Source: Pseudomonas fluorescens (lineage in GTDB: Bacteria; Pseudomonadota; Gammaproteobacteria; Pseudomonadales; Pseudomonadaceae). Taken from it: a DNA stretch of 64,000 nucleotides. Positions 25,445-35,236 of this stretch are shown piece by piece. Where the stretch lies: contig NZ_JAGGOG010000036.1 of the NCBI RefSeq assembly GCF_018614655.1, positions 95,167 through 159,166 on the forward strand, given 5' to 3'. Below the pieces are notes generated by a model. That model was not told where the DNA came from. It worked only from the letters and a program-made list of their open reading frames with translations, and searched no databases. The position numbers and the translations under genes are program-made. Positions within the stretch are counted from its first letter, which is position 1. The number at the start of each line of letters is the position of its first letter.

Positions 25445-26302
25445 TCAGAGCACCACAGTGCGATTGGCGTTCAAAAACACCCGCCGCTCAATGTGATACC
25501 CAACCGCCCGGGCCAACGTCAGCCCTTCGATATCCCGCCCCTTGGCGATCAAATCTTCCGGGTAGTGACTGTGGTCCACCACCTCCACGCCCTGGGCGAT
25601 GATCGGGCCTTCGTCCAGGTCGTTATTGATGTAATGCGCGGTAGCGCCTACCAGTTTCACGCCCTTGTTATAGGCCTGGTGATAAGGCTTGGCGCCCTTG
25701 AAACCCGGCAGCAAGGAGTGATGGATATTAATGGCCTTACCGTCGAGCTTGCGGCACAGCTCCGGCGAGAGTACTTGCATGTAGCGCGCAAGGATCACCA
25801 GTTCGGCGCCGGATTCTTCGATCACCTGCCACACCTGGCGCTCCTGGGACGGTTTGTCATTGGGGTCCAGGGGGAAGTGGTAGTAGGGAATCTGGTGCCA
25901 GTCGGCCAGTGACTTGAGGTCGGGGTGATTGGAGACCACGGCGACCACATCCATCGACAGTTGGCCGATGCGTTGGCGGTAGAGCAAATCGTTGAGGCAG
26001 TGATCGGCCTTGGAGACCATGATCACTACTTTTGGCCGGTAATTCGGCGCGGTCAGCTCGAAGATCATGCCGAAGGCTTCACCACGAGTGGCCAGGCCAT
26101 CGCGGAAGGCTTGTTCGTCGAAACCGTCGGGCTGGCGAAACTCCACACGAATGAAGAAGCGGCCCGAGAGCCGGTCATCAAATGAGTGGTGTTCGGTGAC
26201 GTAGCAGCCCTGCTCGAACAGATAGCGGGTCACCGCGTCCACCGTGCCGAGCACGCTGGGGCAGTCGGCGGTCAAAATCCATGTATCGGGTGCGCGGCTC
26301 AT
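25445..26302 (-). CDS. purU: Formyltetrahydrofolate deformylase
   Basis: This 285-residue enzyme hydrolyses 10-formyl-THF to formate and THF. It has an N-terminal ACT domain (about 8-85, ILTADCPSVLGTVDAVTRYL) and a C-terminal formyltransferase-fold domain with NIHHSLLPGFKGAKPYHQAY and the catalytic Asp in NNDLDEGPII. The ATG at 26302 has AGGAG 9 bases upstream. In this operon it drains one-carbon units from folate that sarcosine oxidase and GlyA load, regenerating free THF. Spacing to soxG is 139 bases with a REP-like element. Confidence 0.95.
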   Translation of the reverse strand: MSRAPDTWILTADCPSVLGTVDAVTRYLFEQGCYVTEHHSFDDRLSGRFFIRVEFRQPDGFDEQAFRDGLATRGEAFGMIFELTAPNYRPKVVIMVSKADHCLNDLLYRQRIGQLSMDVVAVVSNHPDLKSLADWHQIPYYHFPLDPNDKPSQERQVWQVIEESGAELVILARYMQVLSPELCRKLDGKAINIHHSLLPGFKGAKPYHQAYNKGVKLVGATAHYINNDLDEGPIIAQGVEVVDHSHYPEDLIAKGRDIEGLTLARAVGYHIERRVFLNANRTVVL

Positions 26303-26331
26303 ACTCGAATCACTCCTGTCATAGGTAACAT

Positions 26332-26438
26332 CTGTAGCCGCTGGCGAAGCCTGCGATAAGGTCCGAAGGACCTTCAGAGAATTCAAGATCCTGACGGCCC
26401 CTTCGGGACCGATCGCAGGCTGCGCCAGCGGCTACAGG
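26332..26438. repeat. REP-like inverted repeat between soxG and purU
   Basis: CTGTAGCCGCTGGCG...CGCCAGCGGCTACAG outer arms with inner hairpins (GTCCGAAGGACC; GGCCCCTTCGGGACC). It belongs to the same family as at 2386 and lies within the sox operon. Confidence 0.85.
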
Positions 26439-26441
26439 GTG

Positions 26442-27074
26442 TTATGCCTGAACGCTCAAGCCATATTCCGCCGCCGCATCCTGCAACCACAGCCACCAGT
26501 AATCCGAGAAGCTGCGACGAATCACCAGCTCCCACGTGTCTTCAGCGGTATGGCGAATCACCAACTGCGATTTGGCGAACACCGTGCCAATCGCCTTGCC
26601 CACCGGAAAGTTGTCCGGGTGCACGTCGTAGCTGGTGGACTTCATCAGTACATCCCGTACATTCGGGCCGCTGAGTTCGAGAATCTGCTGGCCGCCGCTG
26701 ACGTTGACGATCTGGATATGCAGATCACCCAAGGCGTCGCGCAGGTTCTTCTCGGCAGCGAACTCCTCACCGCTCGGCACCACCAGCAGCCATTCATCCG
26801 GGCCAAGCCATTGCAGGCTGGTTTCACCCTTGACGATCACCGCAAGGGCGCCAGGCAATTCGATACCCAGGGCCTTGTGTACACCTGCGGCGAAGGCCGC
26901 GTCATGGCCATCGCCACGAATGGTCAGGTGGCCGAGGAGTTTCTTTTCACGCACGGTCACGCCGGCATTTTTACGACCCTTGCCCACAAGGCTGGCGAGG
27001 TCGGCATGGTGCAGCGACGACTCGGCCTTGGCCCCGGTGGTCGGGCGTTGTTGGTAAACATTGGCTGCTGTCAT
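26442..27074 (-). CDS. soxG: Sarcosine oxidase gamma subunit
   Basis: This 210-residue subunit of heterotetrameric sarcosine oxidase is related to the C-terminal THF-binding region of T-proteins and helps shape the complex. Recognisable parts are the start MTAANVYQQRPTTGAKAES, LQWLGPDEWLLV and the end SFSDYWWLWLQDAAAEYG. The ATG at 27074 has AGGTG upstream; a longer upstream frame runs into the REP element and is not used. It is the fourth sox gene, after soxA, with 131 bases between them. Confidence 0.94.
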   Translation of the reverse strand: MTAANVYQQRPTTGAKAESSLHHADLASLVGKGRKNAGVTVREKKLLGHLTIRGDGHDAAFAAGVHKALGIELPGALAVIVKGETSLQWLGPDEWLLVVPSGEEFAAEKNLRDALGDLHIQIVNVSGGQQILELSGPNVRDVLMKSTSYDVHPDNFPVGKAIGTVFAKSQLVIRHTAEDTWELVIRRSFSDYWWLWLQDAAAEYGLSVQA

Positions 27075-27120
27075 AAAGCACCTGTGTTGAATTCTGTTAG
27101 CTCGCGGTGACTGTTCTGGC

Positions 27121-27191
27121 GCCTTCGCGAGCAAGCCCGCTCCCACATTTGGAATGCATTCCCCTGTGGGAGCGGGCTTGCTCGCGAAGGC
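27121..27191. repeat. REP-like inverted repeat between soxA and soxG
   Basis: GCCTTCGCGAGCAAGCCCGC...TCCCACA and its exact complement form 27-base arms around a 17-base centre. This is the most common family in the window (also 33228, 42741, 48151, 54381, 62251). Confidence 0.9.
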
Positions 27192-27205
27192 CACGACTCG
27201 GTCTG

Positions 27206-30200
27206 TCAGATATTTTGACGATCGCCTTTAGGATCAAAGAACACCGAAGAAACAATCTCCGCCTCGATCACGCTGCCATCCGCCAATGGCGCAAACACCC
27301 GTTCGCCGATGCGCTTCAAGCCGCCCTTGACCACGCCCATGGCAAACGAATAGCCGAGGGAGTTGTGGGCATAACTTGAAGTGACGTGACCGACCATCTT
27401 CATCGGGATCGTCTGCTTCGGATCGAACACCAGTTGCGCGCCTTCCGGCAGCCATACGTTCGGGTCGATCGGCTTCAAGCCCACCAGTTGCTTGCGGTCT
27501 TCACGCACGCAATCTTCGCGATTCATCCCGCGCCAGCCGATCCACGAGAATGGTTTGGTACGGCCTACGCACCAGCCCATGTTCAGGTCGTCCGGGGTCA
27601 TTGAACCGTCGGTATCTTGCCCAACGATGATGAAGCCCTTCTCTGCCCGCAGTACGTGCATGGTCTCGGTGCCGTACGGGGTCAGGTTGTATTGCTTGCC
27701 GGCCTCGGCGATCTGTTCCAGCACGCCCATGGCGTAGTCGGCCTGCACGTTGACTTCGTACGACAGCTCACCGGTAAACGAGATCCGGAACACTCGCGCC
27801 GGCACACCGCCAACCAAACCTTCTTTCCAGGTCATGAACGGGAAGCCGTCCTTGTCCAGGTCGATGTCGGTGACCTCACTCAGCAGCTTGCGACTATTGG
27901 GGCCAGACAACGTCATGGTCGCCCAGTGGTCGGTGACCGAGGTGAAGTACACCTTGAGGTCCGGCCATTCGGTCTGCTGGTAGATTTCCAGCCACTGCAA
28001 CACACGCGCTGCGCCGCCGGTGGTAGTGGTCATCAGGAAGTGGTTATCAGCGAGGCAGGCGGTGACGCCGTCGTCGAAGACCATCCCGTCTTCCTTACAC
28101 ATCAGGCCGTAGCGGGCCTTGCCCACGTCGAGCTTGGTCCAGGCGTTGCTGTAGATGCGGTTGAGGAACTCGCGTGCATCCGGGCCTTGAATGTCGATCT
28201 TGCCCAGGGTCGACGCATCCAGCAGGCCGACGCTGTCGCGCACGGCCAGGCATTCGCGTTTCACCGCAGCGTGCAGGTCTTCACCATTACGTGGGAAGTA
28301 CCACGGGCGTTTCCACTGACCGACGTCTTCAAACTCGGCGCCGTTTTTCACGTGCCAGGCGTGCAGTGCGGTGTAGCGCACCGGTTCAAAAATGTGCCCA
28401 CAGTGCCGACCCGCAACTGCACCGAACGTCACCGGCGTGTAGTTGGGACGGAACATGGTGGTGCCCATTTGCGGGATGGTCACGTTCAGCGAACGGGCGG
28501 CAATGGCCAGGCCGTTGACGTTGCCGAGCTTGCCCTGGTCAGTGCCGAAGCCCAGTGCGGTGTAGCGTTTGACGTGCTCTACCGACTCGAAACCTTCGCG
28601 AGTAGCCAGTTCAATGGCGGCGGCGGTGACGTCGTTTTGCAGGTCGACAAATTGCTTCGGCGCCCGCGCAGTGGCTTTTTCATGCGGCACCTGGAACAGC
28701 GCCAGGGTCGGTTCTTCCAGACGGCTCAGGGCTTTAGGCAACACGCCTTCTACCGGGGCAAAACCGGCTTCGCTGGCCGCACGTACGCCGCCTTCAAAAC
28801 CATCCGCCAGGGAATCACCGAGGCCATAGACGCCATTGATACCGCCGACACACACGCGCTTCTGCGGTGCTTCGCCCGGCACAAAACCGAGGATATCTTC
28901 ACGCCAGGTCGGCTTGCCACCCAAGTGCGAGGCCAGGTGAACCACCGGGCTGTAGCCGCCGGAGCTGGCCACCAGGTCGCAGTCCAGCCATTCGCCGGGG
29001 CTGGTGACTTTGTGAGCCTTGACGTCAATCGCCGCCACACGGGCGCCGGTCACGTGCTTGCTGCCACGGGCTTCGATCACGGCGCTGCCGGTGAGGATGC
29101 GAATACCTTTGGCACGCGCTTCTTCAACCAATGCGCCGCGTGGGTTGTGGCGAGCATCAGCCACAGCCACTACTTGCAGGCCCGCGTCGTACCAGTCCAG
29201 CGCCACACGGTAAGCGTGATCGTTGTTGGTCGACAGCACCAGTTTCTTGCCAGGCGCTACGCCGTAACGGCGCACGTAAGTCGAGACTGCACCCGCAAGC
29301 ATGTTGCCCGGTACATCGTTGTTGCCGTAGACCAGCGGGCGCTCGCAAGCACCGGTCGCCAGTACCACACGTTTGGCGCGGACACGATGGATGCGCTGGC
29401 GCACCTGGCCAATCGGCGCACGGTCACCGAGGTGATCGGTGAGGCGCTCGTGAATGGTCAGGAAGTTATGGTCGTGGTAGCCGTTGACCGTGGCGCGGGG
29501 CAGCAGCAGCACGTCCGGCAGGGATTTCAGTTCGGAAATCACACTGGCGACCCACTCGGATGCCGGCTTGCCGTCGAGGCTTTCGCGCGAATCGAGCAGT
29601 GTGCCGCCGAATTCTTCCTGCTCATCGGCGAGGATCACGCGGGCACCGCTGCGAGCAGCAGCCAAGGCAGCGGACAGACCGGCAGGGCCAGCACCGACAA
29701 TGAGCACGTCGCAGTGACGGTTCATGTAGTCGTAGGTGTCCGGATCGTTCTCGGTCGGTGAGCGACCCAGGCCTGCGGCCTTGCGGATGTACTTCTCGTA
29801 GGTCATCCAGAACGATTGCGGGTACATGAAGGTTTTGTAGTAGAAACCCGGTGGCATCAGCTTGCCGCCGACCTTACCGAGAATGCCCATCATGTCGTTG
29901 TTCACGCTCGGCCAACCGTTGGTGCTGGTGGCGACCAAACCCTGGTACAGCGCCTGTTGCGTGGCGCGCACGTTGGGGATTTGCGTGGCTTCGGTGGCGC
30001 CGATCTGCAGCACCGCGTTGGGCTCTTCAGCGCCGGCAGCAAAGATGCCGCGTGGACGCGAGTACTTGAAGCTTCGACCGATGACGTCGACGCCGTTGGC
30101 CAGCAGGGCTGCGGCCAATGTGTCGCCTTCAAAGCCTTTGTAGCTCTGGCCGTTGAAGGTGAAGCTCAAGACTTTGTTGCGGTCGATCCGGCCACCGTTG

Positions 30201-30223
30201 GACAGGCGATTGATCTGGCTCAT
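27206..30223 (-). CDS. soxA: Sarcosine oxidase alpha subunit
   Basis: The 1005-residue large subunit carries NAD and contacts folate. It has a ferredoxin-like N-terminal domain (about 15-100, FNGQSYKGFEGDTLAAALLANG), a nucleotide-binding pyridine-reductase-like region (about 170-440, VLIVGAGPAGLSAALAA) and a C-terminal aminomethyltransferase-like domain (about 615-1000) that binds THF. The complex oxidises sarcosine to glycine, passing the methyl group to THF as 5,10-methylene-THF or releasing formaldehyde, with H2O2 formed. The ATG at 30223 overlaps the soxD stop by four bases. The length is typical. Confidence 0.97.
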   Translation of the reverse strand: MSQINRLSNGGRIDRNKVLSFTFNGQSYKGFEGDTLAAALLANGVDVIGRSFKYSRPRGIFAAGAEEPNAVLQIGATEATQIPNVRATQQALYQGLVATSTNGWPSVNNDMMGILGKVGGKLMPPGFYYKTFMYPQSFWMTYEKYIRKAAGLGRSPTENDPDTYDYMNRHCDVLIVGAGPAGLSAALAAARSGARVILADEQEEFGGTLLDSRESLDGKPASEWVASVISELKSLPDVLLLPRATVNGYHDHNFLTIHERLTDHLGDRAPIGQVRQRIHRVRAKRVVLATGACERPLVYGNNDVPGNMLAGAVSTYVRRYGVAPGKKLVLSTNNDHAYRVALDWYDAGLQVVAVADARHNPRGALVEEARAKGIRILTGSAVIEARGSKHVTGARVAAIDVKAHKVTSPGEWLDCDLVASSGGYSPVVHLASHLGGKPTWREDILGFVPGEAPQKRVCVGGINGVYGLGDSLADGFEGGVRAASEAGFAPVEGVLPKALSRLEEPTLALFQVPHEKATARAPKQFVDLQNDVTAAAIELATREGFESVEHVKRYTALGFGTDQGKLGNVNGLAIAARSLNVTIPQMGTTMFRPNYTPVTFGAVAGRHCGHIFEPVRYTALHAWHVKNGAEFEDVGQWKRPWYFPRNGEDLHAAVKRECLAVRDSVGLLDASTLGKIDIQGPDAREFLNRIYSNAWTKLDVGKARYGLMCKEDGMVFDDGVTACLADNHFLMTTTTGGAARVLQWLEIYQQTEWPDLKVYFTSVTDHWATMTLSGPNSRKLLSEVTDIDLDKDGFPFMTWKEGLVGGVPARVFRISFTGELSYEVNVQADYAMGVLEQIAEAGKQYNLTPYGTETMHVLRAEKGFIIVGQDTDGSMTPDDLNMGWCVGRTKPFSWIGWRGMNREDCVREDRKQLVGLKPIDPNVWLPEGAQLVFDPKQTIPMKMVGHVTSSYAHNSLGYSFAMGVVKGGLKRIGERVFAPLADGSVIEAEIVSSVFFDPKGDRQNI

Positions 30224-30522
30224 ACCTTCTCTCCAGAAGCCTTGGCGGTGAATTGCGGCTTGCTGCCAATCTTGTAGGTTTCAAGAATTTCGTAGGTGAC
30301 GGTGTCGCGGGTCGCGTTGAAATACTGGCGGCAACCGGCGGCGTGAATCCACAGTTCGTGGTGCAGGCCGCGGGGGTTATCGCGGAAGAACATGTAGTCG
30401 CCCCACTGCTCGTCGGTGCAGGTATTCGGGTCCAGCGGGCGCGGAATATGCGCTTGGCCGGACGCGTGAAATTCCTCTTCGGAGCGCAGTTCGCCACAGT
30501 GAGGACAGAAGATATGCAGCAT
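30220..30522 (-). CDS. soxD: Sarcosine oxidase delta subunit
   Basis: A 100-residue zinc-binding subunit with the FCPHCGELRSEEEFH start. The expected zinc ligands Cys6, Cys9, His60 and Cys64 are all present, matching the known delta-subunit site. It stabilises the heterotetramer. It lies 15 bases after soxB and overlaps soxA, so the three are tightly coupled. Confidence 0.95.
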   Translation of the reverse strand: MLHIFCPHCGELRSEEEFHASGQAHIPRPLDPNTCTDEQWGDYMFFRDNPRGLHHELWIHAAGCRQYFNATRDTVTYEILETYKIGSKPQFTAKASGEKV

Positions 30523-30537
30523 AGGGAATTTCTCCTG

Positions 30538-31788
30538 TTAGTGGGCGACGGCCGCAGCGCCGTGTTCGTCGATCAGCGCACCGTTGTGGAAACGGTCGAT
30601 GGAGAAAGGTGCTGCCAACGGGTGCATTTCACCCTTGGCGAGGCTAGCGGCAAACACGTTGCCTGAGCCTGGAGTAGCCTTGAAACCACCGGTGCCCCAA
30701 CCGCAGTTGAAGAACATGTTCGGTACCGGCGTCTTGGAGATGATCGGGCAAGCGTCCGGCGTGGTGTCGACGATGCCGCCCCACTGACGGTTCATGCGCA
30801 CGCGGGACAACACCGGGAACATCTCGACGATGGCCTGAATGGTGTGTTCGATCACCGGGTACGAGCCGCGCTGGCCGTAGCCGTTGTAGCCGTCAATACC
30901 GGCACCGATCACCAGGTCGCCCTTGTCGGACTGGCTGATGTAACCGTGCACGGCGTTGGACATGATCACGCTGTCGATGATCGGCTTGATCGGCTCCGAC
31001 ACCAGCGCTTGCAGCGGGTGGGATTCGATCGGCAGGCGGAAGCCCGCAAGGCCAGCCATATGCCCGGAGTTACCGGCAGTCACCACACCGACGCGCTTGG
31101 CGCCGATAAAACCCTTGTTGGTTTCGACACCGATGCACACGCCGTTTTCCTTGCGGAAGCCGATCACTTCGGTCTGCTGGATCAAGTCCACGCCCAGTGC
31201 GTCAGCGGCGCGGGCAAAGCCCCAGGCCACGGCATCGTGACGGGCCACGCCGCCACGTCGCTGAACGGTAGCGCCCAGCACCGGGTAACGGGTGTTCTTC
31301 GAGCAATCCAGGTACGGGATTTCGTCGGCAACTTGTTTGGCATCGAGCAGTTCGCCGTCCACACCGTTGAGGCGGTTGGCGCTGACACGACGCTCGGAAT
31401 CACGGATGTCCTGCAGGGTGTGGCACAGGTTGTAGACGCCACGCTGGGAGAACATCACGTTGTAGTTCAGGTCCTGGGACAGGCCTTCCCAGAGTTTCAT
31501 CGCGTGTTCGTACAGGTGCGCCGACTCGTCCCACAGGTAGTTGGACCGCACGATGGTGGTGTTGCGCGCGGTGTTACCGCCGCCCAGCCAACCTTTCTCG
31601 ACCACGGCCACGTTGGTGATGCCGTGCTCTTTGGCCAGGTAGTAAGCGGTCGCCAGACCATGCCCGCCGCCACCGACGATGACCACGTCGTAGACCTTTT
31701 TCGGGGTCGGCGTGCGCCACATTTTCTGCCAGTTTTCGTGATGGCTGAGTGAGTGCTTGAAGAGGCCGAAGCCCGAGTAGCGTTGCAT
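30538..31788 (-). CDS. soxB: Sarcosine oxidase beta subunit
   Basis: The 416-residue flavoprotein subunit holds FAD and covalently bound FMN and carries the sarcosine oxidation site. The dinucleotide-binding motif is VVIVGGGGHGLATAYYLA (about 35-52). Two starts are possible; I chose the ATG at 31788 because GGAG is then 8 bases upstream, whereas it is too close to the ATG at 31794. It lies 22 bases downstream of glyA. The product glycine can pass directly to GlyA. Confidence 0.97.
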   Translation of the reverse strand: MQRYSGFGLFKHSLSHHENWQKMWRTPTPKKVYDVVIVGGGGHGLATAYYLAKEHGITNVAVVEKGWLGGGNTARNTTIVRSNYLWDESAHLYEHAMKLWEGLSQDLNYNVMFSQRGVYNLCHTLQDIRDSERRVSANRLNGVDGELLDAKQVADEIPYLDCSKNTRYPVLGATVQRRGGVARHDAVAWGFARAADALGVDLIQQTEVIGFRKENGVCIGVETNKGFIGAKRVGVVTAGNSGHMAGLAGFRLPIESHPLQALVSEPIKPIIDSVIMSNAVHGYISQSDKGDLVIGAGIDGYNGYGQRGSYPVIEHTIQAIVEMFPVLSRVRMNRQWGGIVDTTPDACPIISKTPVPNMFFNCGWGTGGFKATPGSGNVFAASLAKGEMHPLAAPFSIDRFHNGALIDEHGAAAVAH

Positions 31789-31810
31789 AGTCATTACTCC
31801 AAAACCGCGC

Positions 31811-33064
<1,254 letters not shown>

Positions 33065-33227
33065 CGCGTCTCTCCCAGCGGCGGCGGTGCGCCAATCGTA
33101 TTGTTGGGGCCGCCGCACGACGGAGGGGCCCTTTGATGCGATGGTAGGGCTGGTGCAGACAGGTCAAATGCCTACGGACGCCACGCAAAGGTGCGTTTAC
33201 GACATTGCTGGAACAACGCAGAACAAA

Positions 33228-33316
33228 TGTGGGAGCGGGCTTGCTCGCGAAGGCGGTGGATCAGTAAATACATGTGCCGGCAGAACCACCGCTTTCGCGA
33301 GCAAGCCCGCTCCCAC
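33228..33316. repeat. REP-like inverted repeat between glyA promoter and the TraX gene
   Basis: TGTGGGAGCGGGCTTGCTCG...GGCGGTGG on the left pairs with CCACCGCTTTCGCGAGCAAG...TCCCACA on the right. Confidence 0.88.
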
Positions 33317-33321
33317 AGGGG

Positions 33322-34050
33322 TTAGGCGATGATCTTGCGAACGAGTAACAGCAGTATGAAATGCGCGGGATAGAGGGCGTATGCCCAGCGCCGCATGGCT
33401 GGCGGCGACACATGCCTGGCATGTCGCAACAAGACCAATCCCGCCAATGGCGCAATCAGGCATGTCGCCAATCCCGAGAGGGCAACGACGTTGCCGTTAT
33501 CCAGTAAAACCTGCCATTGATTGGCAGCCAAACACACCAGCCCCGGCAACAGGCTGAAGTACCACGGCCGACGAAACACCCACAACATCGCCAACGGCAG
33601 CAATACGCCAAAGAACCCAAACATCAATTGCGTTGAGAATACCGCCGCCAATACCAGGGCAATCAGCGCCAATCCTCGATCAAAAGCCGCCTTCTGCTGC
33701 CATCCTCTGGCAATCAGCAACCCCAGCGCCAGCGTCGGCAATACATTCAGCGTGTCCGCATCCTCGATAAACAGCCGATACGGCACTTCACTGATCACAC
33801 TGAACAGCAATAGCCACCCCAAGTAACGCCATTGAAAGGTCACGGGCGCATCCTTGACCCGATGCAGATTCGCCGCGATTGCCAGGCAAAACCACGGGAA
33901 GGCCAGACGCCCCGGCACATACAGGCCGTCCAGGTTCAAACCGACGTAACGCAAGTGATCCAGCACCATACTCAGCAGCGCCAACCATTTGAGCAGGTCC
34001 AGGGCGCCATCGCGGACGCGGCTTACAGGAATCGTTTCAGTACCGTGCAT
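33322..34050 (-). CDS. TraX-family membrane protein
   Basis: A 242-residue inner-membrane protein with about eight hydrophobic helices and TraX-family blocks (DGALDLLKWLALLSMVLDHL, PGRLAFPWFCLAIAANLHR, YLGWLLLFSVISEVPYRL). In F plasmids TraX acetylates pilin; chromosomal members have no known substrate. The ATG at 34050 has GGGGA upstream; in-frame ATGs further upstream (such as 34071) are less well placed. It is divergent from the threonine aldolase gene. The family call is firm, the function unknown. Confidence 0.85.
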   Translation of the reverse strand: MHGTETIPVSRVRDGALDLLKWLALLSMVLDHLRYVGLNLDGLYVPGRLAFPWFCLAIAANLHRVKDAPVTFQWRYLGWLLLFSVISEVPYRLFIEDADTLNVLPTLALGLLIARGWQQKAAFDRGLALIALVLAAVFSTQLMFGFFGVLLPLAMLWVFRRPWYFSLLPGLVCLAANQWQVLLDNGNVVALSGLATCLIAPLAGLVLLRHARHVSPPAMRRWAYALYPAHFILLLLVRKIIA

Positions 34051-34140
34051 AATTCCCCAGTGACTTTGCATTAACAGAGCGTGCGTGCGCCCGACAATCT
34101 TGGTTAAAGTGCGCACCAACATCGACCACAGGAGCGGGCC

Positions 34141-35181
34141 ATGACCGACAAGAGCCAACAATTCGCCAGCGACAACTATTCCGGCATCTGCCCGGAGGCC
34201 TGGGCCGCCATGGAGCTGGCCAACCAGGGCCATCAACGCGCCTACGGTGACGATGAGTGGACCCACCGCGCCGCCGACGGTTTCCGCAACCTGTTTGAAA
34301 CCGACTGCGAAGTGTTCTTCGCCTTCAATGGCACGGCGGCCAACTCCCTGGCCCTGTCGTCGTTGTGCCAGAGCTACCATAGCGTGATTTGCTCGGAAAC
34401 CGCCCACGTCGAAACCGATGAGTGTGGCGCGCCGGAGTTTTTCTCCAACGGCTCCAAGCTGCTCACCGCCCGCACCGAAAACGGCAAACTGACCCCGGAA
34501 TCGATCCGCGAGATCGCCCTCAAGCGCCAGGACATCCATTACCCCAAGCCTCGCGTGGTAACCCTGACCCAGGCCACGGAAGTGGGCAGCGTCTACACCC
34601 CGGAAGAAATCCGCGCCATCAGCGTTACCTGCAAGGAACTGGGCCTGAACCTGCACATGGACGGCGCGCGGTTCTCCAATGCTTGCGCGTTCCTCGGCTG
34701 CTCGCCTGCCGACCTGACCTGGAAAGCCGGCGTCGACGTGCTGTGCTTTGGCGGCACCAAGAACGGCATGGCGGTGGGTGAAGCGATCCTGTTCTTCAAC
34801 CACAAACTGGCCGAAGACTTCGACTACCGCTGCAAACAGGCCGGCCAACTGGCGTCGAAAATGCGCTTCCTCTCGGCCCCGTGGGTTGGCCTGCTGGAAA
34901 ATGACGCCTGGCTCAAACACGCCCGCCACGCCAACCACTGCGCACAACTGCTCAGCAGTTTGGTGACGGACATTCCTGGTGTGGAATTGATGTTCCCGGT
35001 CCAGGCCAATGGTGTGTTCCTGCAACTCTCGGAACCGGCCGTCGCCGCACTGACCGCCAAGGGCTGGCGTTTCTACACCTTCATCGGCAACGGCGGCGCA
35101 CGCTTCATGTGTTCGTGGGATACCGAAGAAGAGCGGGTAAGGGAGCTGGCGGCGGATATTCGGGAAGTGATGGCGGGCTGA
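34141..35181 (+). CDS. ltaE: Low-specificity L-threonine aldolase
   Basis: A 346-residue PLP enzyme that cleaves L-threonine and allo-threonine (and related beta-hydroxy amino acids) to glycine and an aldehyde. The PLP lysine is Lys207 in CFGGTKNGMAVGEA, with HMDGARFSNA (172-181) holding the ring-binding Asp. The start MTDKSQQFASDNYSGICPEA is typical of the Pseudomonas enzyme. The ATG at 34141 follows AGGAGCGGGCC. Its position next to glyA fits a role in glycine/serine balance. A strong terminator follows. Confidence 0.92.
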   Translation: MTDKSQQFASDNYSGICPEAWAAMELANQGHQRAYGDDEWTHRAADGFRNLFETDCEVFFAFNGTAANSLALSSLCQSYHSVICSETAHVETDECGAPEFFSNGSKLLTARTENGKLTPESIREIALKRQDIHYPKPRVVTLTQATEVGSVYTPEEIRAISVTCKELGLNLHMDGARFSNACAFLGCSPADLTWKAGVDVLCFGGTKNGMAVGEAILFFNHKLAEDFDYRCKQAGQLASKMRFLSAPWVGLLENDAWLKHARHANHCAQLLSSLVTDIPGVELMFPVQANGVFLQLSEPAVAALTAKGWRFYTFIGNGGARFMCSWDTEEERVRELAADIREVMAG

Positions 35182-35193
35182 ACACCGTTTGAG

Positions 35194-35222
35194 CAGAATG
35201 CCTGCGCCTGGCAGGCATTCTG
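35194..35222. terminator. Rho-independent terminator after ltaE
   Basis: CAGAATGCCTG and CAGGCATTCTG form a perfect 11-bp stem with a 7-base loop, followed by TTGGATTT. It lies between the convergent ltaE and flavin monooxygenase genes and can serve both. Confidence 0.85.
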
Positions 35223-35236
35223 TTGGATTTACCGTC

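Noticed and set aside
27617..29761. 714-codon open frame antisense to soxA
   Set aside because: Mirror frame of a GC-rich gene; sequence is low-complexity His/Ala/Gly-rich, typical of antisense reading.
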